The position numbers and the translations under genes are program-made. The notes beneath the pieces were generated by a model. It did not search any database. It saw only the letters and a program-made list of their open reading frames with translations, and had not been told where the DNA came from. DNA of 64,000 nucleotides from contig CM052359.1 in assembly GCA_028551475.1 (NCBI GenBank), forward strand, positions 10,851,583 to 10,915,582. The letters run 5' to 3'. Positions 1 through 11,900 of the stretch are shown piece by piece. Positions within the stretch are counted from its first letter, which is position 1. Each line of letters starts with the position of its first letter. The DNA is from Casuarina equisetifolia (taxonomy: Eukaryota; Streptophyta; Magnoliopsida; Fagales; Casuarinaceae).

Positions 1-771
1 CAAGTTAGGCATCACTCAATTGGCCCTCAAATTTATGACTTTTGGGAGTCTCCACGTTGCTGTACAAAGGTAGTATGTCACAATTAGTGAGGGTCTTGGA
101 TAGAGCAAATAGGGACCAAACTGGAATCATAGCATGCATGGGACTTATGGCTTCTTGAGGATGCAATGAAAGGACAATAGTTGGCCACGTTGCAGGAGGT
201 GGAATGTCTTTATCAATATTGTTTGACGTGTTTTCCAAGGAGTTGTCAGTTATGAATTCATCTACCTAGTCAGTAGGTGAGAGGTGCAAGCTAGCTGGTT
301 TTTCTAAGTTTTGAGGAGGGTAGGCTACAATGAGATGTGTTTTGAAACTTTTGAGTTAAACTGCAAAAGGAAATGAGACTTCATTAAAGATAATGTGTCT
401 TGAGACAAAAACTCTCCCAGAGGCAAGATGAAGGCACCTATAGCCCTTATGTCATGGGTTGTATCCCAAAAAAATGTACTCAAATGATTTGAGAGATAGT
501 TTATTTGAAGCTTCATGCTTAAGGTAAGGAAAACATAAGCACTCAAACAGTCGAAAAAAGCTATAATCACAATGTTTATTGTACAACTTTTCAAAAGGGA
601 TGGAATTGTTGATGGATTGATTTGGTATCCTATTGATCACATATACACTATAGTAAGAAAGGCATCGACCCAGTATTGTTTTGGGACATTTGCCTCAATC
701 ATCATGGTTTTGGCTAGCTCCACAATATTACGATGTTTCCTTTCCACAACTATGTTTTGTTGGGGTGTATA
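1..771 (-). pseudogene. copia A integrase C-terminal part and linker
   Basis: Minus-strand translation gives the copia motif YTPQQN next to 771, then a stretch ending FEYIFLGYNP (452-640), typical of the integrase C-terminal region. Positions 5-238 carry linker-like sequence that I cannot assign exactly. This is the downstream half of an integrase split by the LTR at 772-1946. Several frame breaks are present. Confidence 0.7.
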
Positions 772-1946
772 TGAAAGGTCCCTAATTACCTAAGAAGGGG
801 GTTGAATTAGGTAATAAAGGCTATAATTTTCTTTTTACTTGTTTCTTTTGTCCAATCACAATTAGTTAGAAGAAAAATAAACAAACAAGTAGACAGCCAA
901 GGAAAATAGCACACGAAAATTTGGGAAGTGGTTTGGTCCACAAGTTGGCACCTAATCCACCCTGCTTTAGTTTCCCCACTAAAGCCCTCTCTCAAAAACG
1001 GCTATGAATAAGCCAAATTACAAGGGATTCTCAATCCCCTTTAAAACCATAATACAGAAATTTCTCTCCCTGAAATTTCCTATTCTATAGTCCTTACAAT
1101 ATCCAAATATGATCTAGGACTTTCTTTGAAATCATATGTTTTGTATTTGATTGATATTATATTTGATGAATAATAAGCTCTAAATCGATTTACATTTGGA
1201 CAGATTATCAAATGAAGATCATAGTGTAAAATTAATGCAATAGAACTTAATACAAGTAAGTATGAAACAAAATCACCGAGTAATCAGAGTGGCTTGATTC
1301 AGAATTCGTCTTGCATTGCTTGATGTAGCTTTTCGAGAGGTGCCTTTGAAATCAATCGAAGCAAATCCTTTATAGACGAATCCTTAAACTCTTCCCAAAA
1401 TTCTTGTCAATCCAACGGCTAGATTGCAAGATTTTAGCCATTAACTTCTCTAGGGTTTCCTCGGAATGGAAGGCAAGTAGAAGAGAGTAGATTTGCGCTT
1501 TAATTGGAACCTTCGAGTCTTTATGAAATGACGCCATTTCCTTTAATGTTTTAACTTGAATATAATGCAGTCCCTTGTGTTGGAACGTGTTTACTCTTGA
1601 CTTGTTAAGTCAACCTTTTGCTAATGTAATATATGGCGATTCTTTTGCCACACACTTGTTATGACTTATCTGTAATTGTTATACCAACAATATGTTATTT
1701 CTTACCATAATTAATTCCAACAATATTTGAATGATTATATCTATAAATGTAAAATTCAAATGACATTAACTCTCATAAATATTCCTTTATGATTTGAAAA
1801 TCAAATCAATCATAATAGAAAGGAAATATTTTAGTTATATTTAAATCAAATCGTAATTCAATTTAGAATAGAACATTTATAAAACAAATCAAATAAAGAA
1901 ATGAATTTAAAAGTTTTACATTTATTAAAACCGAATTTTCCCAACA
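772..1946 (-). mobile_element. Probable solo LTR (1175 bp) inserted in copia A integrase
   Basis: The segment begins TGAAAGGTCC and ends TTTTCCCAACA on the plus strand, so it has TG...CA termini, and it is flanked on both sides by the 5-bp duplication GTATA (767-771 and 1947-1951). Removing it rejoins the integrase motif CPYT to YTPQQN, which fixes the insertion point independently of the ends. Its minus-strand start TGTTGGGAAAA is typical of plant LTRs. I saw no internal coding region, so a solo LTR left by unequal recombination is the simplest reading; a short non-autonomous element is the alternative. Confidence 0.8.
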
Positions 1947-1951
1947 GTATA

Positions 1952-2404
1952 TGGACAAGAAAGGTGGTGTAAGATTTTATTGCCCTTAAGAAAGGAAAGA
2001 AAATCATTGCTTAGATATTCTCCACTGTTGTTGGTTTTTAAGATTTTGAGAGGTAAACCAAATTCGGTTTCTGCCATTTTCTTAAAGTCCTTAAAGATAC
2101 TGAGCATTTCATACTTCTACCGAAAAGAAAATATTCAAATAAAACATGAAAAGTCATCCACAAAGGACATATAATATTTATAATGCTGATAGGAATTAAC
2201 GGGTGAAGGCCCTTATAGGTCACTGTGGACCTTTTCAAAAGGAGAAGAGGTTCCCGTGGTAGAGTTTGTAAAAGGGAGCTTACAACTCTTGCTCATGTGG
2301 CAAGGTTTGTAAAAGTCAAGGACAAAATTAGGTACTACATTGATTCTACCTTGTTGAGCCAAAAGTTTTATTGCTTGTTTGTAAGAGTGCCCCAACCTAT
2401 GATG
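1952..2404 (-). pseudogene. copia A integrase N-terminal and core part
   Basis: Minus-strand fragments include KLLAQQGRINVVPNF and PFEKVHSDL (2213-2395), then LKILKTNNSGEYLSNDF (1925-2107) and HHLSCPYT at the break. The D at HSDL and the NSGEYLS segment match the copia integrase core, where the family normally has SDNGGEY; here the middle Asp appears as N. The frame shifts between pieces. The rest of the domain lies left of the solo LTR. Confidence 0.75.
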
Positions 2405-2890
2405 CTAGGTGTTTAGGTATGTTCTATGCTGCTGTTGAGAAAACAAAGCCATATGTGGAGGGTCTGGTAATAGGTAAAGATTTCCTTTTCTAATCCCTTT
2501 CAACAGAATCTGTCTTGTTCTTGAGTCCTTAACATAAAAATGACAATTATCAAAAATCACAAGGCAAGGATATTCATCAATTAACTTGGAAATGGAGAGT
2601 AGTTTCCTTGTTTTATCTGGAGCAACTAAGACCAAGTTGAGAGGAAGCAAACCGTTTCCTAGGAAAGTGCTACCAGTATGAGTGATAGAAATTTGATGTC
2701 TATTACTAACAAGGATTCCATTAGTTCCAAAATAAGGTTTAACATTTTTTAGCTCACCAAATATGTCAATGACATATGCAGTAGCTCCGCTCTTAGCAAC
2801 CCAACCTATTTCTGGTGGATCTTCAAGAGTGAGTACTACAAGAGCTTGAGGGACATCATCTGTTTGGAAAGCATGATCAAAATGATGCAA
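2405..2890 (-). pseudogene. copia A protease and pre-integrase domain
   Basis: This is an open stretch of about 161 codons. It starts with the tail of the gag zinc knuckle (HHFDHAFQ) and contains WVAKSGATAYV, where copia proteases normally have a D-S-G-A-T catalytic motif. The catalytic Asp position is Lys here, so the protease should be inactive. The following stretch (LLSISKLIDEYPCLVIFD) matches the usual pre-integrase region. Confidence 0.75.
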
Positions 2891-3804
2891 GCATTGAAGG
2901 GCGTTATGCCCTTTTTTTTAACAGATTTGCACGTAACTAGTGGACGGCCATGGTTCTAATTATTTCCAGACTGTGGGTTTTATTGTTGTTCTCCAAAGGG
3001 CCTACGTGGTGTAGTACAATTGGGTTAAGTGAATTGGTTGAATCTACGTCCTTGGGAAGAAAAGCTATTTTAACCACCTTGTCCTCTTCCATTACTAGAA
3101 TAGCCATCACACTGGAAGTGTTGAGCAATGAAGGTTGCATTATCAAGCTATTGTGGAGGAGCACATATGCTCAAACGTGCATCAAATGTCTGAAGCTGGG
3201 ACACAATGTCATTAAATGCAGGAATAAGAGGTTTAAACATAATGGTTATGAAGGATTCATATTCAAATCCTAGGCCTTCTAGTAGTTGAAAGGATTTGCC
3301 TTGGTTAGAGAGTGGATTACTGATGGAGCTTAACTAGTTAGTTAAGCTTTGAAACTCATTGAGATAAGCAGAAAGTAGCTTACTTCCCCTTCGAAGGTGG
3401 TAAAGTTGGGAAAGTCGTATTCTTTGGTTTCAATTTTTTGGGCATAATTGTTACATAGCTCATCCCAAACTTGAGAAACCGTTTCTAGCTCCAAGACATA
3501 TCCCAGCGCTTCCTCGGATAAAGTGCTGAGGATCCAAGATTTTGCAGGACTACCAGTTTGCTTCTAGGCTACATAGTCAGCATTTTCAACTTCTTCATCA
3601 GATTCTTCATCTGGGATGGTGGGTGACGGTTCTTTAACTTCACCGATTAGGAAGCTGTATAGACGTTGTGTTTGCATAAGTGTCTTGACCTGAGTAAATC
3701 ATTGCAAAAAGTTAGTTTCACTCAGTCGCAAGTTCACGAAGTTGGATACATTTATCGAAATAGGAAAGGGATAAATGCTGGCAACAATTTAGTTGTTTGC
3801 CATG
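2891..3804 (-). pseudogene. copia A gag with degenerate zinc knuckle
   Basis: The minus-strand reading starts with MANN at about 3804 and runs on with ASIYPFPISINVSNFV, then LETVSQVWDELCNNYAQKIE, which resembles the UBN2-type gag of copia elements. The zinc knuckle (about 2890-2935) reads TCKSVKKKG then GHNALQC in a shifted frame, so one Cys is lost and a frameshift is present. Stop codons occur from codon 5 onward. Confidence 0.7.
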
Positions 3805-3851
3805 AGCAACTACTAGATGGAAAAATGAGAAAAGAGAGAAATTGAGGTTGC

Positions 3852-3870
3852 AGAGAGAGAGAGAGAGAGA
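3852..3870. repeat. (GA)n microsatellite
   Basis: About nine uninterrupted AG units lie just upstream of the copia A gag start, in its presumed 5' leader. Confidence 0.9.
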
Positions 3871-4000
3871 ACAAGGAAAGAGAAGGATAATAAAGATTCT
3901 GGTTTGTTACTCAATGTAGTGTATGTCCAAGTTAGCAAAAGGACAAGATAAATGTACATTGAGTTGCACCTATATATAGCCGAAACAAAAAGGGTACACG

Positions 4001-4959
4001 ATGTGTAGAAAAGATTTTGACTTGTGAAAGCTAATGAGTGCTCTGCTCTTCTCTTGTCTTGCATGCCTTCCTTGGTAAACCTTTCATGCCTTGTTGGGTT
4101 TTGGTTGTTGTTCTCTAATTTACTTATTTGATGTTTGTGGTTGTCATGATTAAAGCTTGTCCAACGTGCTTTGAACTATCAGAGTCAATACATAGCCTTA
4201 TCTTTTTACATAGTATCTGTAATCAAGTTAATGAGAAGTTGTTTTTTGGTTTTTTCTCTTTTTTGGATTTTTGGCTTAAAATAATGCTCCATTCTTCCTA
4301 ATTTTTTATTTAAAATCATTTCCATTTGAAACCTAAAAACTACATTGTGTTTTTTTTTTTTTTTACCTTTTTTGGCATCAAAATTAACCTTATGAGGCCT
4401 TCTTTGCCTTTTAGATGCATAGCTACTACCTCTTAGTACAGCAGAAACTTACTCTCTTCTTCAATGGACTCAATCAAATGATGTCATTTTTGTCTCCTAA
4501 GCTCAACAATGCTCTCATTTGATTAAATAGAATAAGAGTGTTCTTTTGCTATCTCAAAGCAAATGACACTTGCTTACAACATGATGCCACTATGCTTTTC
4601 AATGCAAATTACTCATTTTCTACCCTCCATACAATGGCATTTTGCCCTTTTTGGCATACAATGCCATTTTGCCTTTTCTTGCAAACAACACCATTCCATT
4701 CATCTTGTTTTACCTCTTATGATATATCCTGCTCTATAGATATTCTACCTATATGCTACCTCCTTATAGCAACGTTGGAAGGCAATCACCACTATAGACT
4801 CCTTTCACAATGATGTGTCCTTTGCCATGTGCAACCATTTCACTATTACCAATAAGAATCCATATAAAAAAAATTAGGTATAAGCAAAACCCAAATTTCA
4901 TCAACCCACTTTATCTACCCATAGGCAACACCAATTCGCTAGCTTTAGTGATTGTGAAG
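4001..4959. other. AT-rich intergenic stretch, no gene recognised
   Basis: The sequence has homopolymer runs (for example a T run near 4351-4364) and one open stretch at 4538-4813 (plus) whose translation resembles no family I know. It probably contains the rest of the copia A 5' LTR and decayed sequence upstream of the plus-strand copia RT fragment. Nothing firmer can be supported. Confidence 0.5.
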
Positions 4960-5223
4960 CTCTCAGGCAGCTCCAATTATGTTGTATGATGCAAAAGCAT
5001 GAGCATAGCCTTCTTAACATTGAAGCAGTTTATCACGATGGGGCTATTAGTGATCTTAGATGGCAAGAGGCTTTAACATAGAAATCAAAGCATTGAAGGT
5101 AACAATACTTGAGAAATTATGGAATTGCCACATGGGAAGAAGTTCATTATATAAAAATGAGTTTATAAGATTAAGTATAATGTTGTTGGGATAGGACAAG
5201 GCTAGTCTTTAAGGGGGTGGAAT
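4960..5223 (+). mobile_element. Ty1/copia reverse transcriptase fragment (N-terminal end)
   Basis: Across two frames the plus strand reads DLRWQEALT, then NNT-stop-EIMELPHGKK and VYKIKYN, followed by a decayed YKARLVAKG equivalent at 5196-5220. These are consecutive landmarks of the copia RT N-terminal region (NNTWEL...LPxGKK...KWVYK.KYN). The fragment has internal stops and ends where a gypsy LTR begins. I first misread its end as a gypsy polypurine tract. Confidence 0.7.
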
Positions 5224-5568
5224 TGTTACGGGTTGTTAGACTTCGAGGGCAAATTGTAATTTCTCTTATATGTATTGCATTTTGGTATATAGGACTTGTG
5301 GACGTGTTTGGATTGTGTAGCCCTTGTACTGGTGGACTTATGTAATTTAGGTAAGGAATAAGGAACGTGTAAGTCTTAAGATGTAGAATATGAGTGCATC
5401 TTGTATAAAAGGGTGGGAGAAGGTTCTAGAAGGGAGTCTGTAATCTTGTTGCTAAGCCTTTTGAGCTCAACAAAATCTTCCTTTGTTGAATGTAGTTCTT
5501 CACTATTCCTCAACGAAGACGTGTTCATTTGAATCCTTATGGGGATTTTGTGCTCTAAGGCCTTATCA
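5224..5568 (+). repeat. Probable gypsy 5' LTR
   Basis: It starts TGTTACGGGTT immediately after the interrupted copia RT. It contains a TATA-like TATAAAAG at about 5403-5410 and is followed by a weak match to a Met-tRNA primer-binding site (AGAGCCAC at about 5576-5583). Downstream lies a plus-strand gypsy gag-pol. I set the 3' edge at the CA before that site; it could be off by tens of bases. No partner 3' LTR was found. Confidence 0.5.
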
Positions 5569-5629
5569 CTAGGTTTAGAGCCACTACGATTAGTTCATAC
5601 TTGCATTACCCACAATCAAAAGGTTAACA

Positions 5630-6950
5630 ACATGAGAGACTATGGAAGAGAGAGCAAAAGGGTTGTGCTTCAATTGTGACAGAAGTTTTAGCTCAAGGCA
5701 TCATTGCAAGAAGCTCTCCTCTCCTTTATCAATGTAGAGGAACTAAAGGTGGGGCCATATGATAAAATGGAACTAGAACTCGAACTTGAAAATAATCAAT
5801 CACTTGAGATCTCACTAAGTGCCATTTATGGAGTGAAAAGACCCCAAACAATGAGAGTGCCCAGATAGATCAATTCAGGGACCCAGAAAATTTCATTCTT
5901 GGTCCACTTCAGACGCACCTATAATTTAGACGCGAAGATTTAGTAGAGCTAGCTAGGTTGAAGGCAAATACCGAGCGCTTTTTTAAGGTCATGGTTATGA
6001 ATGGTGATAAGGTAACAAGCCCGAGGTTCTGTCAAAGGGTGGAAGTTCGATGTTTACTTATTAGCTCTTAAAGGCACGAAGGCCATGTTAGGGACCCAAT
6101 GGCTCTACACACTATGTCCCGTCTAATAGGTTTTCTCAACCTTTAATGTGTTCAAGAGAGAAGGAAAAACGAATAGAGCTTTGGGGGTTAATGGCTCCAC
6201 TTAACAAGATGGTAGAAGGGTCAAAATTCACTAAAGAACTACTGAAAGAGGAAGGGTGAAAATTCACTAGAGAACTAGAAAAAGAGGGTTTGAGAGTTCT
6301 CCAAATTTCATCCATTCAGATGGATGGAGAATAGAACCAGGTGGTGCAAGGGATCGGCAGTAGGGCAAGCATTATGAAATGAAAAAATTGTTGAGGTCAT
6401 TCTAAGATATTTATCAAGAAACTTAAAGGCTAAACAAACAACTTCAACCCCCCAGCAGAAGGGCTAAAGAAAATTAAGGGGAAGAAAGTAGAAATAGAAA
6501 AGTTTGTCTTTGAATCTGTTAGTTACCGATGTTTTGTTAGTTATTAAAAAGAAAAAAGAAAAAAAGACAGTTCTTATCATCTCTGTGTTAATTACAAAAC
6601 ACTAAGCTGTTAGACTATCCCTAATAAGTTCCCGATATCCATCATTGACAAGCTTTAAGATGAATTACACAAGGCAAAGAGGCTTTTAAGCTCGATCTGC
6701 ATTCCTGTTATCACTAGATTTTGATGAACAAAGGGGATGTCTATAAAACAGCTTTGATAAACACACTGCTCATTTGGGCTCATTAAAGCCCCCATCTACC
6801 TTCCAAGCTTTGAAGAACACAATATTCAGAGGAATGCTTAGGAAATTTGTTCTTGCTTTTCTTATGACATTCTGGTGTATAGTCGGAGTTAAAATGAGCA
6901 TTTAGAGCACTTAACTATTGGTTATGGGATCCTAAAAACATAGAAAATGG
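5630..6950 (+). pseudogene. Ty3/gypsy gag-pol remnant (zinc knuckle, protease, RT)
   Basis: At 5666-5707 there is a complete CCHC knuckle, CFNCDRSFSSRHHC. A protease-like region follows: LSAIYG near 5815-5835 and AMLGTQWLYTL near 6085-6115, matching the gypsy DLEVILGxQWL region. RT landmarks come in order from about 6570: FQALKNTIFRGMLRKFVL sits at about 6810-6855, where gypsy RTs have PATFQALMNxVF...LRKFVLVF. The catalytic YxDD equivalent is lost, reading LMTFW. Many stops and shifts make it non-functional; it ends abruptly near 6950. Confidence 0.75.
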
Positions 6951-7742
6951 CCCCTTCTGTCATGACCCTTTCCCTCGTAATGCACGCGGTCCGGCTAAAT
7001 AAAATACTGCTCTGATTCTTACACCAAGAAAACACAAAGGACTCTTCCTGCTGACTTTACCTATTGATGGTCTGCACCCTTTCCCCGCATGGTGATGGCA
7101 CATAGTGAGAAAGCGGTGAAGAGGATCAAGAGTCGGCTGCAAGAATTGGACGCAAGCGTAGGCATTTGAGGTTGAATATGCTAGAAATGATGGCAGTTAT
7201 ATCGATTTCCCAAGCTAGATCACTGGATGGGTATTAACAGTAACCAGATACCAGTTATCAGTCATCGGTTTCCTTAGGATGGTCTCTTGTATTTGTCGCA
7301 AGGTGAAGAAGAAATAGCAAACAGAAAAGATCGGAAATCTGTAAGACACAGTAATAGTCAAAGAAAGGAGCTAAACATTCACTCAACTTTCCAGCCAAAC
7401 AAAGTAAGACTAAATGAAAATACTAAAAAGAATTCAGATTTTTATCTTGCCCACGGCCTTGTCCTGGGAGAATAAATATGGGAACACGTTGTTCCTCTTA
7501 ACAATTTACATAAAGATGACCACATAACGGTGCCATGAAAATGGAGGCACCCTCAATAGTCACTTTAACCTCTAAACCAAACAACTAGACAACATGAGAA
7601 CTAAGCACCTGACAAAATGAATGCTTTGGTTACATTGAGGCCGAAGATTTTCTTTATCAAACGGTTTAGAACTCTACCCTTTACCAGTAGCTGTACATTA
7701 CAGAGACATTGCATTGTCTCCTTGCAAAAACTTGTAGTCTCA
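6951..7742. other. Intergenic region including probable invertase 3' UTR
   Basis: The part next to 7743 should hold the invertase 3' UTR (minus strand), although I could not place a firm poly(A) signal. Positions 6960-7150 are richer in G+C than their surroundings and have a 60-codon minus-strand open stretch that resembles nothing I recognise. The element ending near 6950 probably borders here. Confidence 0.5.
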
Positions 7743-10700
7743 TTAGACAAGTATTTGAGACTTTGCGGCAAAGCGGGAGCACTTGGTCCGACCACTCTTA
7801 CTAAGCGCACAAACGCAGATCTCAAGAAGTTCATAATCCTCCTCCCAGAACAATAAAGAAGCCATTTCTGGATTCTTCAAGAGCATTTTAGACGCGAGGA
7901 ACCCCGCAATGGTCCATGTTTGGTAAAGTCGTGCTTGCTTTCCGATAAACTTTCCTGTGCGAGTATCGTAATATTCCGGCCAACGGTCAAATGGAAGCCT
8001 CTTCTCAGCCAAGGAAACAGCTTTTTGAGCTAGTTCTAGTCGACCCATCTTAATGCATGCCAAGGTGAACTGGAAATGAAAATAACACAAGAGGGAGTAC
8101 TTAGAAACTAGACCCCAGAAAAATGATTCAAAAACCCAAAAACCTCCCAACAACACAATACGGTTGTACATCGGGATGGCACCAATTAGTACATGTTAAA
8201 ACCCTTTTCTTCCCCCAATTCCACTAATACGACAAACTATATACCTAAAGTGTTTTTGATCACCTTTTTCCTATAATAACTGTCTATCTTTCATTTCATT
8301 AAGCACTGCAAAAATTAGTGAACTAAACCAATGAAGCAATACGTTACATCATTCAACCTTCACACTGCTTCAAAATCAGCTGGATAGGTGAATAGCAGGG
8401 GTAAATCTAGTGGAACTCGCCACCAGCCCACCATCAATATCTCTAATTCCTTACAGTTGGCATTGAAACTTTCTTTGGCAATAGTCATAGATCCCCGAGT
8501 AAGCCAGGGGTGAATGACACTCGGTTCTACCAAAATATCCACTTTAGTTGAACATTACTTAACCAAAAATACTGAAATCCAAATCCAAGCTTACCTGCCA
8601 CAGGAGTGTTGGCCAGGAACCGCCATTGTGATACGACCATGGGCTACAAGATCAAAGAAATATCAGACTCAGTCAAAGTTTTTTACATAAAAGTAAACAA
8701 CTTGATATGGCAATTAAGTAAACGTATCTATATATCAAGACATGCAGACAGACAGGTAGAGTACAGGAAATTTCACAGGCTAAAACTTACGTATTCTTTG
8801 GGTCACAGCCAGTGATTATACGCCACTCCTCATTTTCTACTGCTGGGTAACATATCTTCAGAGGCATGTGCCCCACAAGATCATCCCATTTGGCTTCAAT
8901 GAGATTTAAAACAGCTGCATTTTGCTTCGGAGTACCCAAAGATGAAACAATGGACCAAAGATTTCCAAGCATGAAAAATCTAAAATCCATGTGAGCAGGC
9001 TGTAGATTGCCCATCATATAGCCACCATTCTCTGGAATCCAATCCATCAGCCAGGATGGAATTTGTTCAGGATAAATATTGAACTTGTTGATGGCATCCA
9101 TTGAGTACTCCTCTGTTTTGTATCGGTAAATCTCATTAATTTTTTTCATATCCACCCAATAATATTCTCTGATGTGGAATGACAGTGCACTAAGCCTGTT
9201 GTTGATGGCCCTCACCAAATTCTTGGATCCATCATTTACGGCTAGCATCTCACGGGAGCACCTTAGAGCTGAGTAAAATAAGGCCTGCAAAACCAAATTT
9301 CCCAGTGATAAAATATACCAAAGATGGGTAATAAAAGCAAAACTTGGAAGAAGATAAACAAAACTAAAAAATGGCCTTGATGTTATGGACAATATCAGAA
9401 ACAAATGGCATGAGACCGAGTGGGAACCAACAAACAGCAGAAAGCAATTGACTTTCTAAAAACTTAATCCCAAAAAATGCTCAAGTTGTTGCCTTACACA
9501 TCAGCAATCTAATCAGGGCCTACAACCTTCGTCAAGTGACTCGCAATATTTTGTACAGAGCTTCAAAATAATCCAGCTTTTCAGAAACACTAAACAGAAC
9601 ACAAAAAATCAATGGTTCATGTTTCTATGAACAGTCAACAAATCTAGGTCATTTGGTTGAGATTATCACATTCTACGTATAAAGTTCACCAAAAACAACT
9701 CCTTGTCAACAAGTGACATAACTGATCGGGTCACCAATACCAAAGTTACAAAATACAATATTGTGAATTTGAACAATATGCAACAGAATCGAGAAAGCAT
9801 CAATTTCTTTCATATAATTCACAGAAATGCCATTTCTTTCAATACGAAGCAATTTGGAAACTATTAAACAAATTGAACTCACTTGGATCTCTAGGGGATG
9901 ACCATGAATACCCATCCGCCGGTCTATCATACAGGAGCCATCAGTGACCAAGAGAGAAGGAAACATATCAAAACCATCACTTAAACACAAATTCAGTATC
10001 ATTTTCAATCCCGTTTGAACATCCACCCTTTCTTGTAATGCATAGTCACCAGTGAGTTTTCCATAAGCCCTCAACAGGATAATCCACCACAATCCTAGAG
10101 AAAGAGGCCAATTATGAACAACAAACTAAAAGTCACACTATGCTATAAATAGAGAAACAACTCTTGCGTACGTAAGAAACAAAATATGGACAATGACAAA
10201 CCACTACCTAATGCCAGGAGGCCAATAACAGGATTCTGCAACATTCTTAATCGAAGAGAAAAGCAATTTCTTATGGGAATTTGTAGATAAAGCTAAATTG
10301 TGGTACAATACTAACCAGAATCCACAGGTGCAACACGACCAATAGCTGATTCACCAAAATCGGGATCTAGAACTTCTTCATACTTATTTTCGTCAAGAGG
10401 CACAGTTCTGACCTTAAAACTTGCTGGCATTAAACCCTGCCCAGGGCTGTAGCAGTCCACTGTTTTCTCCCAACTCTAAGTGATGAATAAGGAAAAGAAA
10501 AATGAGTTCTAGAAATATCAAATATTAATATGTAGCTACAAGAGACGTTACTACAGAACATTGTATCAACACAAGGAAAGAGCACCATATTTCCTTCCCC
10601 CACCCCAAAAGAAGCAAACTTGGCATACTAATGAAGGAGGACCACAATCACCATCAGACAGCATTTAGAGAACTAGGGTATCATTTCTACGGCAGTTGAA

Positions 10701-11765
10701 AGCACAATCTCGAAAAATGACACTATTCTCCTCCAAAACCACCCAAAATCGAGGTTGTCCTGTATTATCAAAAAAATTGCCCCATTTGGATATTTATGCA
10801 CAGCTTGCAAATAAACTTTAATCACTAAACAAGATTAACTTTCACCATATATTAGTCATATACAAGACCAAGTAAACATATATGATCTAACAATAAAAAC
10901 CAAACAGTACTACTAGACAAATTAATCACGGATCGAAACACAAGAATATGAACATGTGATTCGTTATATACATTACCTGCAATTGCAAGGTATGAAGAAG
11001 AAAGTTACGCACGATCTCTCCCTCTCCCCTGAGCAAGAAGGTGAGTGCCGAGGGTACAAAATCCCTTATGAACACCTGATCATAATTCAAAGGTTGCAGC
11101 TTATCCGCCGGGTCATTCGCCGCTACCGTACCAACCGGACTCCCGCAATACGTCACCACCGCCTCTCTCAGCAACCCCAACGCCTCCTTCTCCGCGTCAC
11201 TTTCCTCCCTCGCCACCTTGGACTCAGCCAAGCCCTCCGAATTTCCTACGTTTACTTCACAACCATCAACACGATCACCATTAATCTCTATCCTAGACTC
11301 TTCTTCACCGGATATATTTTCATCTTTGTCAATTCTCTCCACCACCAATGGCTTCACATTCAAACCGGCACCCCCCTGAACATAGATTCTCTCGAAGTTT
11401 GCGTCATTCACTCGGGTCTCTACCGACGTCGAATACGACGCCTCTCGAGTTAAAACCAAGACGACCCTGCTGGGTGTCGAGCCAAAGCCATTACCAGGAC
11501 GCGTTATGGCCTCGGATTGGCCAAAACCCGAGCCGGGCAATCGAAGGGCTTGGTGGGTATTGTGAATTCCGCGACGAAAACCCAAGACTGGAAAAGAGTA
11601 AATGTTTGATTGAGAGCAGGGATTGAAAAACAATGAGCTTCGACGAGAGAGGAGGCTTCTACATGTGGGTTTCATGGTTGATTTGGTAAGGAATCTGATT
11701 GTGTTCATAACAAAGCTATTAGGATTACCCAAGCATGAACAGACGCGTATTGGAATCAATATCAA
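7743..11765 (-). CDS. Alkaline/neutral invertase (GH100), mitochondrial-type clade
   Basis: This gene encodes a sucrose-cleaving enzyme (sucrose to glucose plus fructose). The six exons are 10977-11765, 10316-10475, 9883-10094, 8791-9284, 8595-8643 and 7743-8069. All introns are GT-AG and phases close, giving 676 residues. The N-terminal 190 residues are variable, with Arg/Ser-rich sequence suited to an organellar transit peptide. From about residue 190 the conserved GH100 domain runs to the end. [14 protein letters not shown] carries the candidate catalytic Asp235, and HGHPLEIQ carries the candidate catalytic Glu385. A second Met at residue 20 (11708) begins [13 protein letters not shown], which resembles known starts in this clade, so the true start may be either. 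Length and domains fit the plant alpha group, which includes Arabidopsis A/N-InvA. The mitochondrial location is inference from the family and the basic N-terminus. Confidence 0.95.
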
Positions 11766-11893
11766 TTTGAGTAGGAGAAGGCAATATGAATATTACAAAG
11801 TTTGATGACCCAAAATAGCGAAGAAAATTTGCGGCAAAGCAAACGATGTGCGAGAACAGGAGACACAGAAATGGTGGGATAAAGTGGTGGTGG

Positions 11894-11900
11894 TTTTATA
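11894..11900 (-). promoter_or_regulatory. TATA box of the invertase gene (predicted)
   Basis: The minus strand reads CTATAAAAC about 130 bp upstream of the first ATG at 11765, a usual distance for a plant gene with a short 5' UTR. No other core motif was clear. Confidence 0.45.

Larger units (their letters stand above)
1..4000 (-). mobile_element. Degenerate Ty1/copia retrotransposon (copia A), truncated by window start
   Basis: Read on the minus strand, gag starts near 3804, followed by a zinc-knuckle remnant, protease, pre-integrase domain and integrase running off the left edge. Reverse transcriptase is not in the window. A TATA-like stretch (minus, about 3971-3981, TATATATAGG) suggests the 5' LTR lies near 3880-4200, but I could not fix its ends or the primer-binding site. 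All domains carry stops or frameshifts, so the element is dead. The right limit is approximate. Confidence 0.75.

Noticed and set aside
4538..4813. 91-codon plus-strand open stretch with many Cys, Phe and His
   Set aside because: Low-complexity, AT-rich translation without a family, start context or splice partners.
5190..5223. Purine-rich AAGGGGGTGG before TGTTACGG taken as a gypsy polypurine tract of an upstream element
   Set aside because: Reading the neighbouring sequence in frame shows copia RT landmarks (NNT, LPHGKK, KYN) running into this stretch, so it is the decayed YKARLVAKG block of RT.
10956..11453. 165-codon plus-strand open stretch
   Set aside because: It is exactly antisense to invertase exon 1, which has clear family conservation; composition alone explains it.
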